From UBA8079 sp965205535 (GTDB lineage Bacteria > Pseudomonadota > Alphaproteobacteria > UBA6615): a stretch of DNA of 64,000 bases. Location: positions 434,001-498,000 of the forward strand of contig CBDBHH010000005.1 of NCBI GenBank assembly GCA_965205535.1. The letters run 5' to 3'. This document shows, one piece after another, positions 45,079-54,074 of this stretch. The position numbers and the translations under genes are program-made. The number at the start of each line of letters is the position of its first letter. The first letter of the stretch is position 1. The notes beneath the pieces are model-generated. The model had not been told where the DNA came from. It worked only from the letters and a program-made list of their open reading frames with translations, and made no database searches.

Positions 45079-45852
45079 ATGGGCACGCCGTTCGACCTTT
45101 CGGGCAAAACTGCCATCGTCACGGGTTCAACCAAGGGTATCGGGCGCGCGATCGCCTTCGCTCTGGCCGAGGCCGGGGCAAATGTTTCCGTGTCCAGCCG
45201 CGACGCGGATCGCGTCTCGGAAACCGAAACCGCGATGAAAGACGCCGGTCATAACGCGCTCGGTGTGCCCTGTAACGTGGGCCGGAAGGATGAGCTCGAA
45301 AACCTTGTCGCGCGCACGCGAGAGACGCTCGGCCCGGTGGACATCCTCGTCTGCAACGCGGCCATTAATCCCTATTACGGCCCGTCGATGGACATCCCCG
45401 ACGACGTCTTTGCCAAGGTCATGCACACCAACATCCAGGCCCAGCTCTGGCTCGCGCAACTGGTGGTGCCCGACATGAAGGAAAACACGACAGACGGCGG
45501 GGCGATCATTTTCGTTTCATCTATCGGCGGGCTGCGCGGCAGCGACGTGATTGGTGCCTATAACGTCTCCAAGGCCGCCGACATTCAGCTTGCCAAGAAC
45601 CTCGCGGTCGAACTCGGCCCGGACAACATCCGGGTCAACGCCATCGCACCGGGGCTGGTGAAAACGGATTTCGCGCGCGCGCTCTGGGAAAACCCGGAGT
45701 TTGCCGATCCGCGTATCGCCGCCACGCCGCTCAGGCGGCTGGGCGAACCGGAAGATATCGCCGGGGCCGCCGTATACCTGGCGTCAGATGCGGGCCGCTG
45801 GATGACGGGTCAGACTTTGGTCATCGACGGCGGCGCGACGGTGCCGGTCTAG
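45079..45852 (+). CDS. SDR family oxidoreductase
   Basis: A 257-residue short-chain dehydrogenase. TGSTKGIG is the cofactor motif, CNAAIN the NNAG-like element, and FVSSIGGLRGSDVIGAYNVSKAAD carries the Ser-Tyr-Lys triad (YNVSK). The C-terminus GRWMTGQTLVIDGGATVPV is typical. ATG 45079 is used because GGGGA precedes it; GTG 45061 would add six residues. Divergent from the ACAD gene. Similar SDRs oxidise 3-hydroxyacids in the lva-type pathway, so a related role is possible. Confidence 0.87.
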   Translation: MGTPFDLSGKTAIVTGSTKGIGRAIAFALAEAGANVSVSSRDADRVSETETAMKDAGHNALGVPCNVGRKDELENLVARTRETLGPVDILVCNAAINPYYGPSMDIPDDVFAKVMHTNIQAQLWLAQLVVPDMKENTTDGGAIIFVSSIGGLRGSDVIGAYNVSKAADIQLAKNLAVELGPDNIRVNAIAPGLVKTDFARALWENPEFADPRIAATPLRRLGEPEDIAGAAVYLASDAGRWMTGQTLVIDGGATVPV

Positions 45853-45880
45853 AGTTGTCTCGCTTGCTGAATGAGCCCTC

Positions 45881-45945
45881 ATCCTGAGCCTGTCGAAGGA
45901 CGAGGGCGGCATCCTCATACTTCGTCAAGCTCAGCATGAGGATGT
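45881..45945. repeat. Pair of short dispersed palindromes
   Basis: CCTCATCCTGAGCCTGTCGAAGG and CATACTTCGTCAAGCTCAGCATGAGG units in tandem between convergent genes; the same short type as at 35862-35889. Confidence 0.7.
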
Positions 45946-45982
45946 TTCTTAAAGATGCACGACTGCGGTGACTTTCAAACCC

Positions 45983-48112
45983 TTAAGCCGTCCGGCCGGC
46001 GTCCCATTCCTTGAAGCTGGAGGCGCTATCCGCCAGCTCGCGAAGAAGCGCTGCGGGCTCCCATTTGTCGCCCCAATCGCCGTGGAACCGGTCGATGGTC
46101 GCGACGATCTCCGGCAAGCCCACCATGTCGGCATAGAACATCGGGCCGCCGCGCCAGCGCGGGAAGCCGTAGCCGTGGAGCCAGATGACATCGATATCCG
46201 ACGACCGGATCGCCATGCCCTCTTCGAGAATTTTCGCGCCCTCATTGATCAGTTGATAAATACAGCGCTGCACAATCTCCGAATCCGGGATTTCACGCCG
46301 GGCGATACCCATTTCCTCGGACCGCGCGGCGATCAGGGCCTCGATTTCATCGTCCGGCACGGCGTTTCGGCCCTCGTAGCGATACCAGCCGGCACCGGTT
46401 TTCTGCCCGAAGCGCCCCTTCTCGCAGATTCGCTCCAGCAGAGGTGAGAAACGCTCATCGGCGGGACGCGTTTCGGCCCGGCGCTTCTCGATCGCCCAGC
46501 TGATATCGAGCCCGGCCAGATCCGAGACCCGGAACGGGCCCATACGGAACCCGAATTCCTCCATCACCCGGTCGACGTCCTGTGGAGATGCCCCCTCTTC
46601 GACGAGGAAATCTCCCTGACGCCAGAACGGCGCCAGCATCCGGTTGCCCACGAACCCGTCGCACACGCCGACCACGACGCCCGTTTTGCCGATGCGGGCC
46701 GACAGATCGAGCACGGTCGCAATGACATCTTTCTCCGTCTTTTCGGCCCGCACGATCTCGAGCAATGTCATGACATTTGCGGGGCTGAAAAAATGCATGC
46801 CCAGTACATCGCCCGGTCGTTCGGTGGCGGCCGCGATCCCATCCACGTCGAGGGTCGAGGTGTTGGTCGCCAGAATGGCGCCGTCGCGCGCGAGCGCGTC
46901 CAGTTCACCAAATATCTGTTGCTTGATATCCATTTCTTCAAACACGGCCTCGATGATCAGATCGGCATCGGCTGCGGCGGCCACGCCGACCGCGCCGGTG
47001 ATCAACCCCATCCGCGTTTCCATATCTTCCGCGCTCAGGCGGCCGCGGTCGCGGGTGGCCGCATAATTGTCCCGGATCCGCGCAATCCCCTGGTCGAGCG
47101 CGGACTGCCCCGATTCGATCAGCGTGATCGGTATGCCGGCATTGGCGAAAGACATGGCGATGCCGCCACCCATCGTGCCCGCGCCGACGATCGCGACATG
47201 TTCAATAGACCGTTTCGCGGTATCTGCGGGAATGTCGGGTATCTTGGAAACCTGCCGTTCGGCGAAGAACCCATGCACGAGCGACCGGGATTCATCGGAC
47301 GCGACCGCCTCGGTGCTGATCTCCGCCTCGCGCGCCCACCCGTCGGCGAACGGCATGGTCAATGTATTGGCGACACTTTCGAGGCACCAGAAGGGCGCCT
47401 GCATGCCGCGTGCGGTTTTCCCGAGTTTCTGACGAAGCTCGGCGACCAGCGCCTCGCCCGCCTCAACGTCCAGATCAATCGCCATTTCGCTGACCCGGCG
47501 CGGTCCGACATCTCCGGCAACCAGTTCTTCGGCAAACCGAATAGCATCGGCGCAGACATCATCATCCTCTGCCACCCGGTCCACGAGGCCGATCTCCAGC
47601 GCTTTGGGCCCATCTACCGACGCACCGCTGGTAATCATCTCAACCGCCGTGCGGAACCCGACGAGACGCGGCAGGCGCTGGGTTCCGCCCGCACCGGGAA
47701 TAACGCCGCGCAGGACTTCGGGGAGGCCGAGCCTGGCATCACGATGCGCCACCCTGAAATGACAACCGAGCGCGAGCTCCAGGCCGCCGCCGAGCGTCGG
47801 CCCGTGGATCGCCGCGACCACCGGCTTGTCCATCGCCTCGATCAAATTCATCAGATCACGTGTCATGGGACGAACCTGGCGGTCCGGCGTATTGAATTCG
47901 CGAATGTCGGCACCGCCGCAGAGGTTGCGGCCAGTCCCGGATATCACCACCGCGTAAGTCATATGGTCGTCGGCCGCGGTCTCGAGATAGTCGGCGATTG
48001 CCATCCGCACCTGTTTCGCAAGTGCATTTACGGGCGGGTTGTCGATGGTAATCACGGCGACCGCACCGACATTGCGGTACTGGACGGGTTCGTTTGAACT
48101 CTTGCTGTTCAT
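45983..48112 (-). CDS. Crotonase / 3-hydroxyacyl-CoA dehydrogenase fusion, second copy
   Basis: A 709-residue bifunctional beta-oxidation enzyme, collinear with the protein at 33128..35227. The hydratase half has GRNLCGGADIREF, IHGPTLGGGLELALGCHFR and PEVLRGVIPGAGGTQRLPR; the dehydrogenase half has AIVGAGTMGGGIAMSF, ATNTSTLD and HFFSPANVMTLLEIV. ATG 48112 starts the open domain. It lies convergent with the SDR gene at 45079. Two such fusions in one locus, with ACAD and SDR between, suggest separate but similar degradation routes. Confidence 0.92.
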   Translation of the reverse strand: MNSKSSNEPVQYRNVGAVAVITIDNPPVNALAKQVRMAIADYLETAADDHMTYAVVISGTGRNLCGGADIREFNTPDRQVRPMTRDLMNLIEAMDKPVVAAIHGPTLGGGLELALGCHFRVAHRDARLGLPEVLRGVIPGAGGTQRLPRLVGFRTAVEMITSGASVDGPKALEIGLVDRVAEDDDVCADAIRFAEELVAGDVGPRRVSEMAIDLDVEAGEALVAELRQKLGKTARGMQAPFWCLESVANTLTMPFADGWAREAEISTEAVASDESRSLVHGFFAERQVSKIPDIPADTAKRSIEHVAIVGAGTMGGGIAMSFANAGIPITLIESGQSALDQGIARIRDNYAATRDRGRLSAEDMETRMGLITGAVGVAAAADADLIIEAVFEEMDIKQQIFGELDALARDGAILATNTSTLDVDGIAAATERPGDVLGMHFFSPANVMTLLEIVRAEKTEKDVIATVLDLSARIGKTGVVVGVCDGFVGNRMLAPFWRQGDFLVEEGASPQDVDRVMEEFGFRMGPFRVSDLAGLDISWAIEKRRAETRPADERFSPLLERICEKGRFGQKTGAGWYRYEGRNAVPDDEIEALIAARSEEMGIARREIPDSEIVQRCIYQLINEGAKILEEGMAIRSSDIDVIWLHGYGFPRWRGGPMFYADMVGLPEIVATIDRFHGDWGDKWEPAALLRELADSASSFKEWDAGRTA

Positions 48113-48320
48113 GGTCTCTCGGACACGGTCGTTCGGCGTGGATTTCAGATTTACACTTTAAGAGAATTACTCACAATCACCCAAAGGTCGAGGCCGCGTC
48201 CCGCGAATGGCAGCTGCGCCATACCATTGTACCGGGCATCTCGCGCAACCACCCGGCGATTGCTAAAATAGGGCGCCCAGTCCCACCAGTTGGCCGCCCC
48301 GGCCGGACAAACGGAACATC

Positions 48321-49715
48321 ATGAGCGAATTAGTGAGAGCGCGGTTTAACACCGCCCAGTTGTTCGGATTGCTGACAACGGTAGTCGCAGCAATCCTGCT
48401 CGCCGCGCCGCTGTGGACCGAGACACCCGGTATCCTGCCCGCCGCCGGCGTTGTTCTGTTCGCCATCAGTTTCTGGGCAACCGGCGCAATCCCGGCGCAC
48501 ATCACGGCTTTGCTGCTGTTCCTGTTCACGGTGGTGTTCTCGATCGCACCGCCGAATGTTGCGTTCTCCGGTTTCCACGCAAGTGCGACCTGGTTGGTCT
48601 TCGGCGGGTTCGTGATTTCGATCGCGGTTCACAAATCCGGTCTCGGGTCGCGCATGGTGCAGACCCTGGTGACCCACCTGCCCGCCCGCTACCTGACCAT
48701 GGCGGGTGGCCTGGCCATCGCCGGCATGGCGCTCAGTTTCATCATGCCATCCGCCTCCGGCCGCGCCGTCATGATGGCGCCCCTGGCCGTCGCACTGGCA
48801 ACGGAACTCGGGTTCGCGGAAAACACCCGCGCACGTCACGGCCTGGTACTGGCGGCCGGCTGGGGCACGACGATCCCGGCATTCGGGATTCTGCCATCCA
48901 ACGTTGTGAATATGGCCTTCGTCGGCGCGTCCGAGGGTATCTTCAACATCAGCTTCACCTACTTCGGCTACACCTTCCTGAATTTCCCCATCGTCGGATT
49001 TCTCGGTGCCCTGATCGTGATCCTCCTGATCACCATATTGTTCGGCGCGAAACCGCAGCCGCAGGGCAAGACCTCGATGCAGACCGGTTGGAGCAGCACC
49101 GAACGCCGCCTGATGGGGATCATGCTTATCGCGCTGGCACTCTGGATGACGGATTCGCTGCACGGGATTTCACCGGCCTGGATCGCGCTCGCCGCGGCAC
49201 TGGTGTGCGTGACACCGGGGATCGGCATGCTGCCGGCATCCGTGATCACCAACGAGGTCAATTACGGGGCCTGGCTGTTCGTCGCCGGCGTTATTGGCAT
49301 GGGCGCGATCGCCAACCATTCCGGGCTCGGCGGCGCGATGGGCGAATTGCTGCTGGCCAACATCCCGCTCACCAGGGACGGGGGCATCGTCACCTTCTAC
49401 GAGATCTTCGCGATCAGTGCGGCCGTGGGGGTGGTCACGACCTTTCCTGCTGCCCCGCCCATCGTGACGTCGTTCTCCGACGCCATCGCGCAGGCCACGG
49501 GCTGGCCGCTGGAATCCGTCCTGCTGGTTCAGGTCCCGAGCTGGATGATCTACCCCTTCCCCCATGAAGCTCCGCCCGTGGCGATGGCCATGGCGGTGGG
49601 TGGTGTGCCCATGCGCGAAGCCTTTCGATTGACGTCGATCTACTTCGTGATCGGCATTTTGCTGATCCTGCCGCTGCAATATCTGTGGGGCCGGATGCTC
49701 GGCATCTATTTCTAG
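48321..49715 (+). CDS. SLC13/DASS-type anion permease
   Basis: A 464-residue membrane protein of the divalent anion:sodium symporter superfamily. IPAHITALLLFLFTVVF, FIMPSASGRAVMMAP (the SNT-like substrate loop, here PSASGRAV), TIPAFGILPSNVVN and FPAAPPIVTSF are repeated re-entrant motifs. It probably imports a carboxylate with Na+ or H+. It is followed 37 bases later by the muconolactone isomerase-like gene on the same strand, so the solute may be an aromatic breakdown acid. Confidence 0.85.
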   Translation: MSELVRARFNTAQLFGLLTTVVAAILLAAPLWTETPGILPAAGVVLFAISFWATGAIPAHITALLLFLFTVVFSIAPPNVAFSGFHASATWLVFGGFVISIAVHKSGLGSRMVQTLVTHLPARYLTMAGGLAIAGMALSFIMPSASGRAVMMAPLAVALATELGFAENTRARHGLVLAAGWGTTIPAFGILPSNVVNMAFVGASEGIFNISFTYFGYTFLNFPIVGFLGALIVILLITILFGAKPQPQGKTSMQTGWSSTERRLMGIMLIALALWMTDSLHGISPAWIALAAALVCVTPGIGMLPASVITNEVNYGAWLFVAGVIGMGAIANHSGLGGAMGELLLANIPLTRDGGIVTFYEIFAISAAVGVVTTFPAAPPIVTSFSDAIAQATGWPLESVLLVQVPSWMIYPFPHEAPPVAMAMAVGGVPMREAFRLTSIYFVIGILLILPLQYLWGRMLGIYF

Positions 49716-49752
49716 GGCAAAGCCCTCTCAAGCATGAAAAGGGAGACAACCC

Positions 49753-50064
49753 ATGCTGTTCATGGTGCGAATCAAAGTGGAACTGCCGGGCGATATGAAC
49801 CCGGCGCAGGTCAAGGCGCTGGGCGATGCAGAGGCTGACCGGGCCATCGAGCTGATCCAGGCCGGCAGGATGCGCAAGGTCTGGCGGATCGTCGGCGAAC
49901 GCGCCAACTTCTCGATCTGGGATGCCGACAGCCTGGAGGAATTCCACGCCGACATCTCATCGTTGCCGCTCCATCCATGGATGACCGTCGATGTCACGCC
50001 GATGATCGAGCATCCGGCAACCCAAGCCTATGAGGACCGCATCGGGCCGTTCCCCACGATCTAG
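49753..50064 (+). CDS. Muconolactone delta-isomerase-like protein
   Basis: A 103-residue ferredoxin-like protein. MLFMVRIKVELPGDMNPAQ at the start, RKVWRIVGERANFSIWDADS in the middle and LHPWMTVDVTPMIEHP at the end match CatC, which shifts the double bond of muconolactone to give 3-oxoadipate enol-lactone. GGGAGA precedes the ATG. No catA or catB is present in the window, so the reaction may be on a related lactone. It is likely co-transcribed with the permease. Confidence 0.85.
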   Translation: MLFMVRIKVELPGDMNPAQVKALGDAEADRAIELIQAGRMRKVWRIVGERANFSIWDADSLEEFHADISSLPLHPWMTVDVTPMIEHPATQAYEDRIGPFPTI

Positions 50065-50074
50065 TTGCCGTGGC

Positions 50075-50878
50075 CTAATAGCCGCGCTCGGCCTTGATCT
50101 CGGATACCGGGCGGAAATAGTCCGGGTAACGCTCGGAGATGCGCGCGCCGGGATAGAAGGCGGCGGCGAATGAGGGCCGTTCGCGGATGCGCGCGAGCCA
50201 GGCCGTCATCCCGGGCAGGTCGTCTTCCCACAGGAAGGCGTAACCGAGGTCGTCCATGCGGTCGATCAGCGGCGTCACCTGGGCGTCCACCATCGTGTAC
50301 TGATCGCCCATGATCCACGCCCCGCCATGCTCTTCGGTCGCGGCGTCAATCCGCTCACAGGTCTGCCGGATCTGGAACTCGGCATATTCGAGTTCGTCCT
50401 TGCCGAAGCCGGTCTGGGACATGCGCTGGTAGAACTGCTTGCGCAGCGGCAACCGGTCCGTATGGGCGGCGAACTCGTCATTGCTCGCCTTGGCAAACCG
50501 CATGGGTGCGAGCATGTTGGCGAAAGTCGGCACGCGTACCGCAACGGTCGGCACCTCGTCGATGTAGCGCATCCAGGCCCGCATCCGGGCACGCCCGACC
50601 GCATCGTCCGGTGCCAGCGCGGGATCGGGAATAATCTCTTCGAGATATTCGAGAATGGCCGAGGATTCGATCAGGATCGTGCCGTCATGAACGAAGGTCG
50701 GGACCACGCCGTTGGGGTTGATCGCCAGGTAGCCCGGCTCCAGCTGCTCGAACTTGCCCAGATCGATGTCGTGCTCGATCCAGTCCTTGTTCATTTCCGG
50801 CAGGCCCTTTTCCGCCAGCGTGATCCGCACCTTCTGGCTGCAGGTCGACTGGGGCGCCTGATACATCTCGATTTTCAT
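50075..50878 (-). CDS. Glutathione S-transferase family protein
   Basis: A 267-residue GST. The N-terminal thioredoxin fold has STCSQKVRITLAEKGL and the cis-Pro NPNGVVPTFVHDG, followed by IESSAILEYLEE; the helical domain is extended and includes TMVDAQVTPLIDRMDDLG. The STCSQ segment places Ser/Cys at the catalytic site, as in theta/zeta-like bacterial GSTs. ATG 50878 overlaps the stop of the upstream GST by ATGA. It is a tandem paralogue of that gene. Possible dehalogenase, isomerase or beta-etherase. Confidence 0.88.
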   Translation of the reverse strand: MKIEMYQAPQSTCSQKVRITLAEKGLPEMNKDWIEHDIDLGKFEQLEPGYLAINPNGVVPTFVHDGTILIESSAILEYLEEIIPDPALAPDDAVGRARMRAWMRYIDEVPTVAVRVPTFANMLAPMRFAKASNDEFAAHTDRLPLRKQFYQRMSQTGFGKDELEYAEFQIRQTCERIDAATEEHGGAWIMGDQYTMVDAQVTPLIDRMDDLGYAFLWEDDLPGMTAWLARIRERPSFAAAFYPGARISERYPDYFRPVSEIKAERGY

Positions 50879-51648
50879 TCGGACTCTCCGTCGGCAAAGA
50901 ACTGCGGGTATTTGTCGCTGACATTCGTGTTGGCATAGAACGCCGTTGAAAATGACGGACGCGCCTTGATGCGTTCGAACCAAGCCGTCATCTCGGGCAG
51001 ATCGGGCTCCCAGACCGGGCCGTAGCCCAGGTCGGCCATGCGCTGAATGAGCGGCGTGAGGGTGACGTCGATGAGTGTGTATTGCGCGCCCAGGATCCAG
51101 GGGCCACCTGTCTCGCGCACGGCGGCGTCGATGCGTTCGCACGTCTGGCGAATCTGGGCGACGGCGTTGTCCATCTCCTCTTCCGAGAAACCATCCACCT
51201 GTCCCATGCGGCGATAGAAAGCCTTGCGGAGCGGCATCTTCTCGATCCGCGCCTCAAAATCCTCCGGCGCGGCATTCTCATAGCGCAGCGGCCGGAATAC
51301 CTTGTTGAAGGACGGCACTCGCACCGCCGGGGTCGGCACCTCTTCCATGTAGCGCATCCATATCCGCAGCCGCGCGCGTCCCAGCGCGTCGGCGGGCGAC
51401 AGGGACGGTTCGGGATGGATCTCATCGAGATACTCGACAATCACGGAAGATTCGATCACCGGCGCCCCGTCATGGATGAGGGTCGGCACAACGCCGTTGG
51501 GATTGAGCTTGAGATACTCATCTGTCAGGTGATCGCCCGACGCGAAATGCATCACATGGCTGGTCCAATCGAGGCCTTTCTCGGCCAGGCATATCCGCAC
51601 CTTCTGGCTGCAGGTCGAATGATCTGAGTGATAGAGCTCGAGCCCCAT
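50875..51648 (-). CDS. Glutathione S-transferase family protein (tandem paralogue)
   Basis: A 257-residue GST with STCSQKVRICLAEKGLDW, LNPNGVVPTLIHDG and IESSVIVEYLDEI; TLIDVTLTPLIQRMADLGYG lies in the helical domain. It is collinear with the following gene. ATG 51648 is selected because it begins the conserved strand; the frame runs on upstream without similarity. The overlapping tandem pair suggests a local duplication, perhaps forming a heterodimer or handling two stereoisomers of a lignin- or aromatic-derived substrate. Confidence 0.88.
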   Translation of the reverse strand: MGLELYHSDHSTCSQKVRICLAEKGLDWTSHVMHFASGDHLTDEYLKLNPNGVVPTLIHDGAPVIESSVIVEYLDEIHPEPSLSPADALGRARLRIWMRYMEEVPTPAVRVPSFNKVFRPLRYENAAPEDFEARIEKMPLRKAFYRRMGQVDGFSEEEMDNAVAQIRQTCERIDAAVRETGGPWILGAQYTLIDVTLTPLIQRMADLGYGPVWEPDLPEMTAWFERIKARPSFSTAFYANTNVSDKYPQFFADGESE

Positions 51649-51753
51649 GGCCTGCTTCTCCCGAATTGTTGAAGCGTCTTCTATGGACGCAATCTTCGAA
51701 GCCATTATACCAAGAGCGACGACAAACTTCGCGGCCACCGATCACCAACTGCC

Positions 51754-52800
51754 ATGCGCATTCCACATATCGTTTCGGGCACTCTGACCCTGACATTCTT
51801 CGCATTGGCTACGCCTGTATCCGCTGACCCCGTGGATCTGACCGACTGGCCTGACCACACGACGATCTCCGGCGCGCGCGGCGAACTCATCAATTATCCG
51901 AGCCATAGCCCCTTTACACTCTGGGAGGTGGGCAAGAGCGAAACGCTCGACCCGCCAACCGACGCCCATGCCGCGCTGTTCCTGCCCGAGAATGCGACCG
52001 CCGCCGACCCCGTCCCGGCCGTCATTCTGCTGCATGGCGCGGCCGGTGTCCTGGGGGCGCGGGAGCTGACATATGGCGCGCAATTTGCCGAGATGGGGGT
52101 GGTCGCACTCGTCATCGATGCCTTCGGCGCCCGTCGTGACAAGGCGTCGGGCTTTATCAACCGGCTGCTCAACGTCACCGAAACCATGGTGTTGGCCGAT
52201 GCATATGCCGGGCTGGGATATCTGGATGCCCTGCCTCAGGTCGACGGGGACCGGGTCGCACTGATGGGTTTTTCCTATGGCGGGATATCCACCATGCTTG
52301 GCGCATTCGCGCAGACGGCCGAGGCGTTGAGCCCGGACGGAAAGCGGTTTGCCGCGCATGTCTCCTTTTACGGCCCCTGTATCGCGCGCTTCGACGACAC
52401 GCGGGCCACCGGCGCACCGGTTCTGCTGCTCGCCGGGTCGGAAGACGGCATCGTCGATCCCGAACGCTGCGGCGAAATCATCGACGATCTGCGCGCGGGC
52501 GGCGCGGAAGCCGAGTTCATTTTGTACGAAGGCGCTTACCACCAATGGGATGGCAGTTTTCCCGGGCCGCGTACCATCGGGCGAAACCTTGCCGACTGCG
52601 ACCTCAACGTGAACGAGCAAGGCGTCGTGCGCGACACGCTTACTTTGCTGCCCATGTCCGGGCCGTTCCTGCGCAAGGTCATCCTGGGCGTATGCTCGGA
52701 CCCCGACGGCTATCTGATCGGCCGCGATGATGCGATCCGGGACCGTTCCAATCAGGATGTGGGCGCGTTCCTGATGCGCGCATTCAACGGCGACAGCTAG
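51754..52800 (+). CDS. Exported dienelactone hydrolase family protein
   Basis: A 348-residue alpha/beta hydrolase with a Sec signal (MRIPHIVSGTLTLTFFALATPVSA). VILLHGAAG forms the oxyanion site, FSYGG the nucleophile elbow, where Ser replaces the Cys of classical dienelactone hydrolases, and AGSEDGIVDP and YEGAYHQWDGS supply Asp and His. Predicted periplasmic. Divergent from the GST pair. Function is likely hydrolysis of an ester or lactone outside the cytoplasm. Confidence 0.84.
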   Translation: MRIPHIVSGTLTLTFFALATPVSADPVDLTDWPDHTTISGARGELINYPSHSPFTLWEVGKSETLDPPTDAHAALFLPENATAADPVPAVILLHGAAGVLGARELTYGAQFAEMGVVALVIDAFGARRDKASGFINRLLNVTETMVLADAYAGLGYLDALPQVDGDRVALMGFSYGGISTMLGAFAQTAEALSPDGKRFAAHVSFYGPCIARFDDTRATGAPVLLLAGSEDGIVDPERCGEIIDDLRAGGAEAEFILYEGAYHQWDGSFPGPRTIGRNLADCDLNVNEQGVVRDTLTLLPMSGPFLRKVILGVCSDPDGYLIGRDDAIRDRSNQDVGAFLMRAFNGDS

Positions 52801-52810
52801 GCCCGCACAT

Positions 52811-53392
52811 TCAGTCATTCAGCGGCTCGGCCCAGCCCGTCGGTACTTTCACGCGGAACGTGTTGAGCAGGGCGCTCACGTGATTGTAGTGGCCGAAGAT
52901 GGCGATCAACTCGACCAGTTTCGCCTCGCCAAATATCTCTATGGCGCGGTCATAGACCTCGTCGCTGACCTGTTTCGTCTCGAGCAGCTCGGTGAACAGA
53001 TCGTAGACCAGCTCCTGGTCGGCATGCTCGAAACCGGGCCGCGCGCGGGCCTCGATGGCATCGATAATCGCCGGGTCGATCTCGGCGGCCAGCGCCTCGA
53101 CCTTGTGGACACACCATTCGAGCTGGGCCGACCAGTGGCGCGCGGTCATGACGATGACCAGCTCGGAGATGCGTTTCTCGTGGCTCGACCCGTGGCGCAC
53201 ATAGTCGCCGAACGCGAAGGCACGCTCCGCCAAAGGCGGACAGCGCAACCATGCGTTCATCGGCCCGATGATCCGCCCGGTCTTGCTGGCGATCATGCGT
53301 TCGGCCATCGCCCGCTGGGCATCGTCCATATCCGCATCCGTCAGCAGTTTGAGCCGGCCATCCATGCCGTCATCGGATGTTGTGTCTGTCAT
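52811..53392 (-). CDS. Carboxymuconolactone decarboxylase family protein
   Basis: A 193-residue all-helical AhpD/CMD-fold protein. RISELVIVMTARHWSAQLEWCVHKVEA is the core; the usual CxxC of AhpD is reduced to a single Cys plus His, as in the CMD branch. ELIAIFGHYNHVSALLNTF is the C-terminal signature. It is convergent with the dienelactone hydrolase gene. It may decarboxylate a lactone or act as a peroxidase-like protein. A related protein is at 57006..57578. Confidence 0.83.
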   Translation of the reverse strand: MTDTTSDDGMDGRLKLLTDADMDDAQRAMAERMIASKTGRIIGPMNAWLRCPPLAERAFAFGDYVRHGSSHEKRISELVIVMTARHWSAQLEWCVHKVEALAAEIDPAIIDAIEARARPGFEHADQELVYDLFTELLETKQVSDEVYDRAIEIFGEAKLVELIAIFGHYNHVSALLNTFRVKVPTGWAEPLND

Positions 53393-53411
53393 GTCCTTCG
53401 TCCCCCCTTGT

Positions 53412-54074
53412 TCATTGTCCGTTTCGTTGCGCCGTCACGACGAAGAGCGGGTCGCCCGACACGCCCGATGGCGACAGATCCAGGCCGACCGGTTCGTCGA
53501 ACCCGCCTGCATGGCGAAAATAGGCCCCCACAAGCCCGGCATGGTCGCTGTCCCCCAACGCCCGCCAGATCGCGACGGCCTTGGTCGGGAAACAGCGGTT
53601 GGAAAATGACACCATGCAGAGCCCGTCTGGCGTGAGGACTCGCGCGATCTCGGCAAACACCTCGAGCGGCCGGGTGAGATACTGCACCGACAATGCGATC
53701 CCACAGGCATCGAACGCGCCGTCGTCGAATGGTAGCTGCGGATCGGTATTGAGGTTCTGGACATGGCGCGCGGTGAGCCGCGGGTTGGCGTCGAGTTCCG
53801 CCTGGTTCATGCCCAACCCGGTGACCGCGGCAAAATCCACATCATCGGGCAGATGGGAGACCCAGCTCGACATCAGATCGAGCACCCGGCCGCCGGCGGG
53901 CAGCTTCTCCCGGTAGAAGGCTGTCAGCGCCGCACGCCCGGCATCGTCGAGATGCTGGACCATGCGCTCGGGCACATAGAAGACCGCGTCATCGCCATCA
54001 TCCTCCCGCACGAAATGCTCGGGCTTGAAGGGCGCATCCGATGCCACGGCATCAATATCCGGCCGCCGCGCCAT
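53412..54074 (-). CDS. Class I SAM-dependent methyltransferase-like protein with an unusual motif I
   Basis: A 220-residue protein. The C-terminal half has AFDACGIALSVQYLTRPLEVFAEIARVLTPDG and MVSFSNRCFPTKAVAIW, typical of Methyltransf_11. In place of the glycine-rich motif I it reads VLDLMSSWVSHLP, a variant shared by a small conserved family. ATG 54074 is used; it overlaps the GGT-like gene end by 23 bases, and an in-frame ATG at 54110 is possible. SAM binding is therefore uncertain. Substrate unknown. Confidence 0.75.
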   Translation of the reverse strand: MARRPDIDAVASDAPFKPEHFVREDDGDDAVFYVPERMVQHLDDAGRAALTAFYREKLPAGGRVLDLMSSWVSHLPDDVDFAAVTGLGMNQAELDANPRLTARHVQNLNTDPQLPFDDGAFDACGIALSVQYLTRPLEVFAEIARVLTPDGLCMVSFSNRCFPTKAVAIWRALGDSDHAGLVGAYFRHAGGFDEPVGLDLSPSGVSGDPLFVVTAQRNGQ

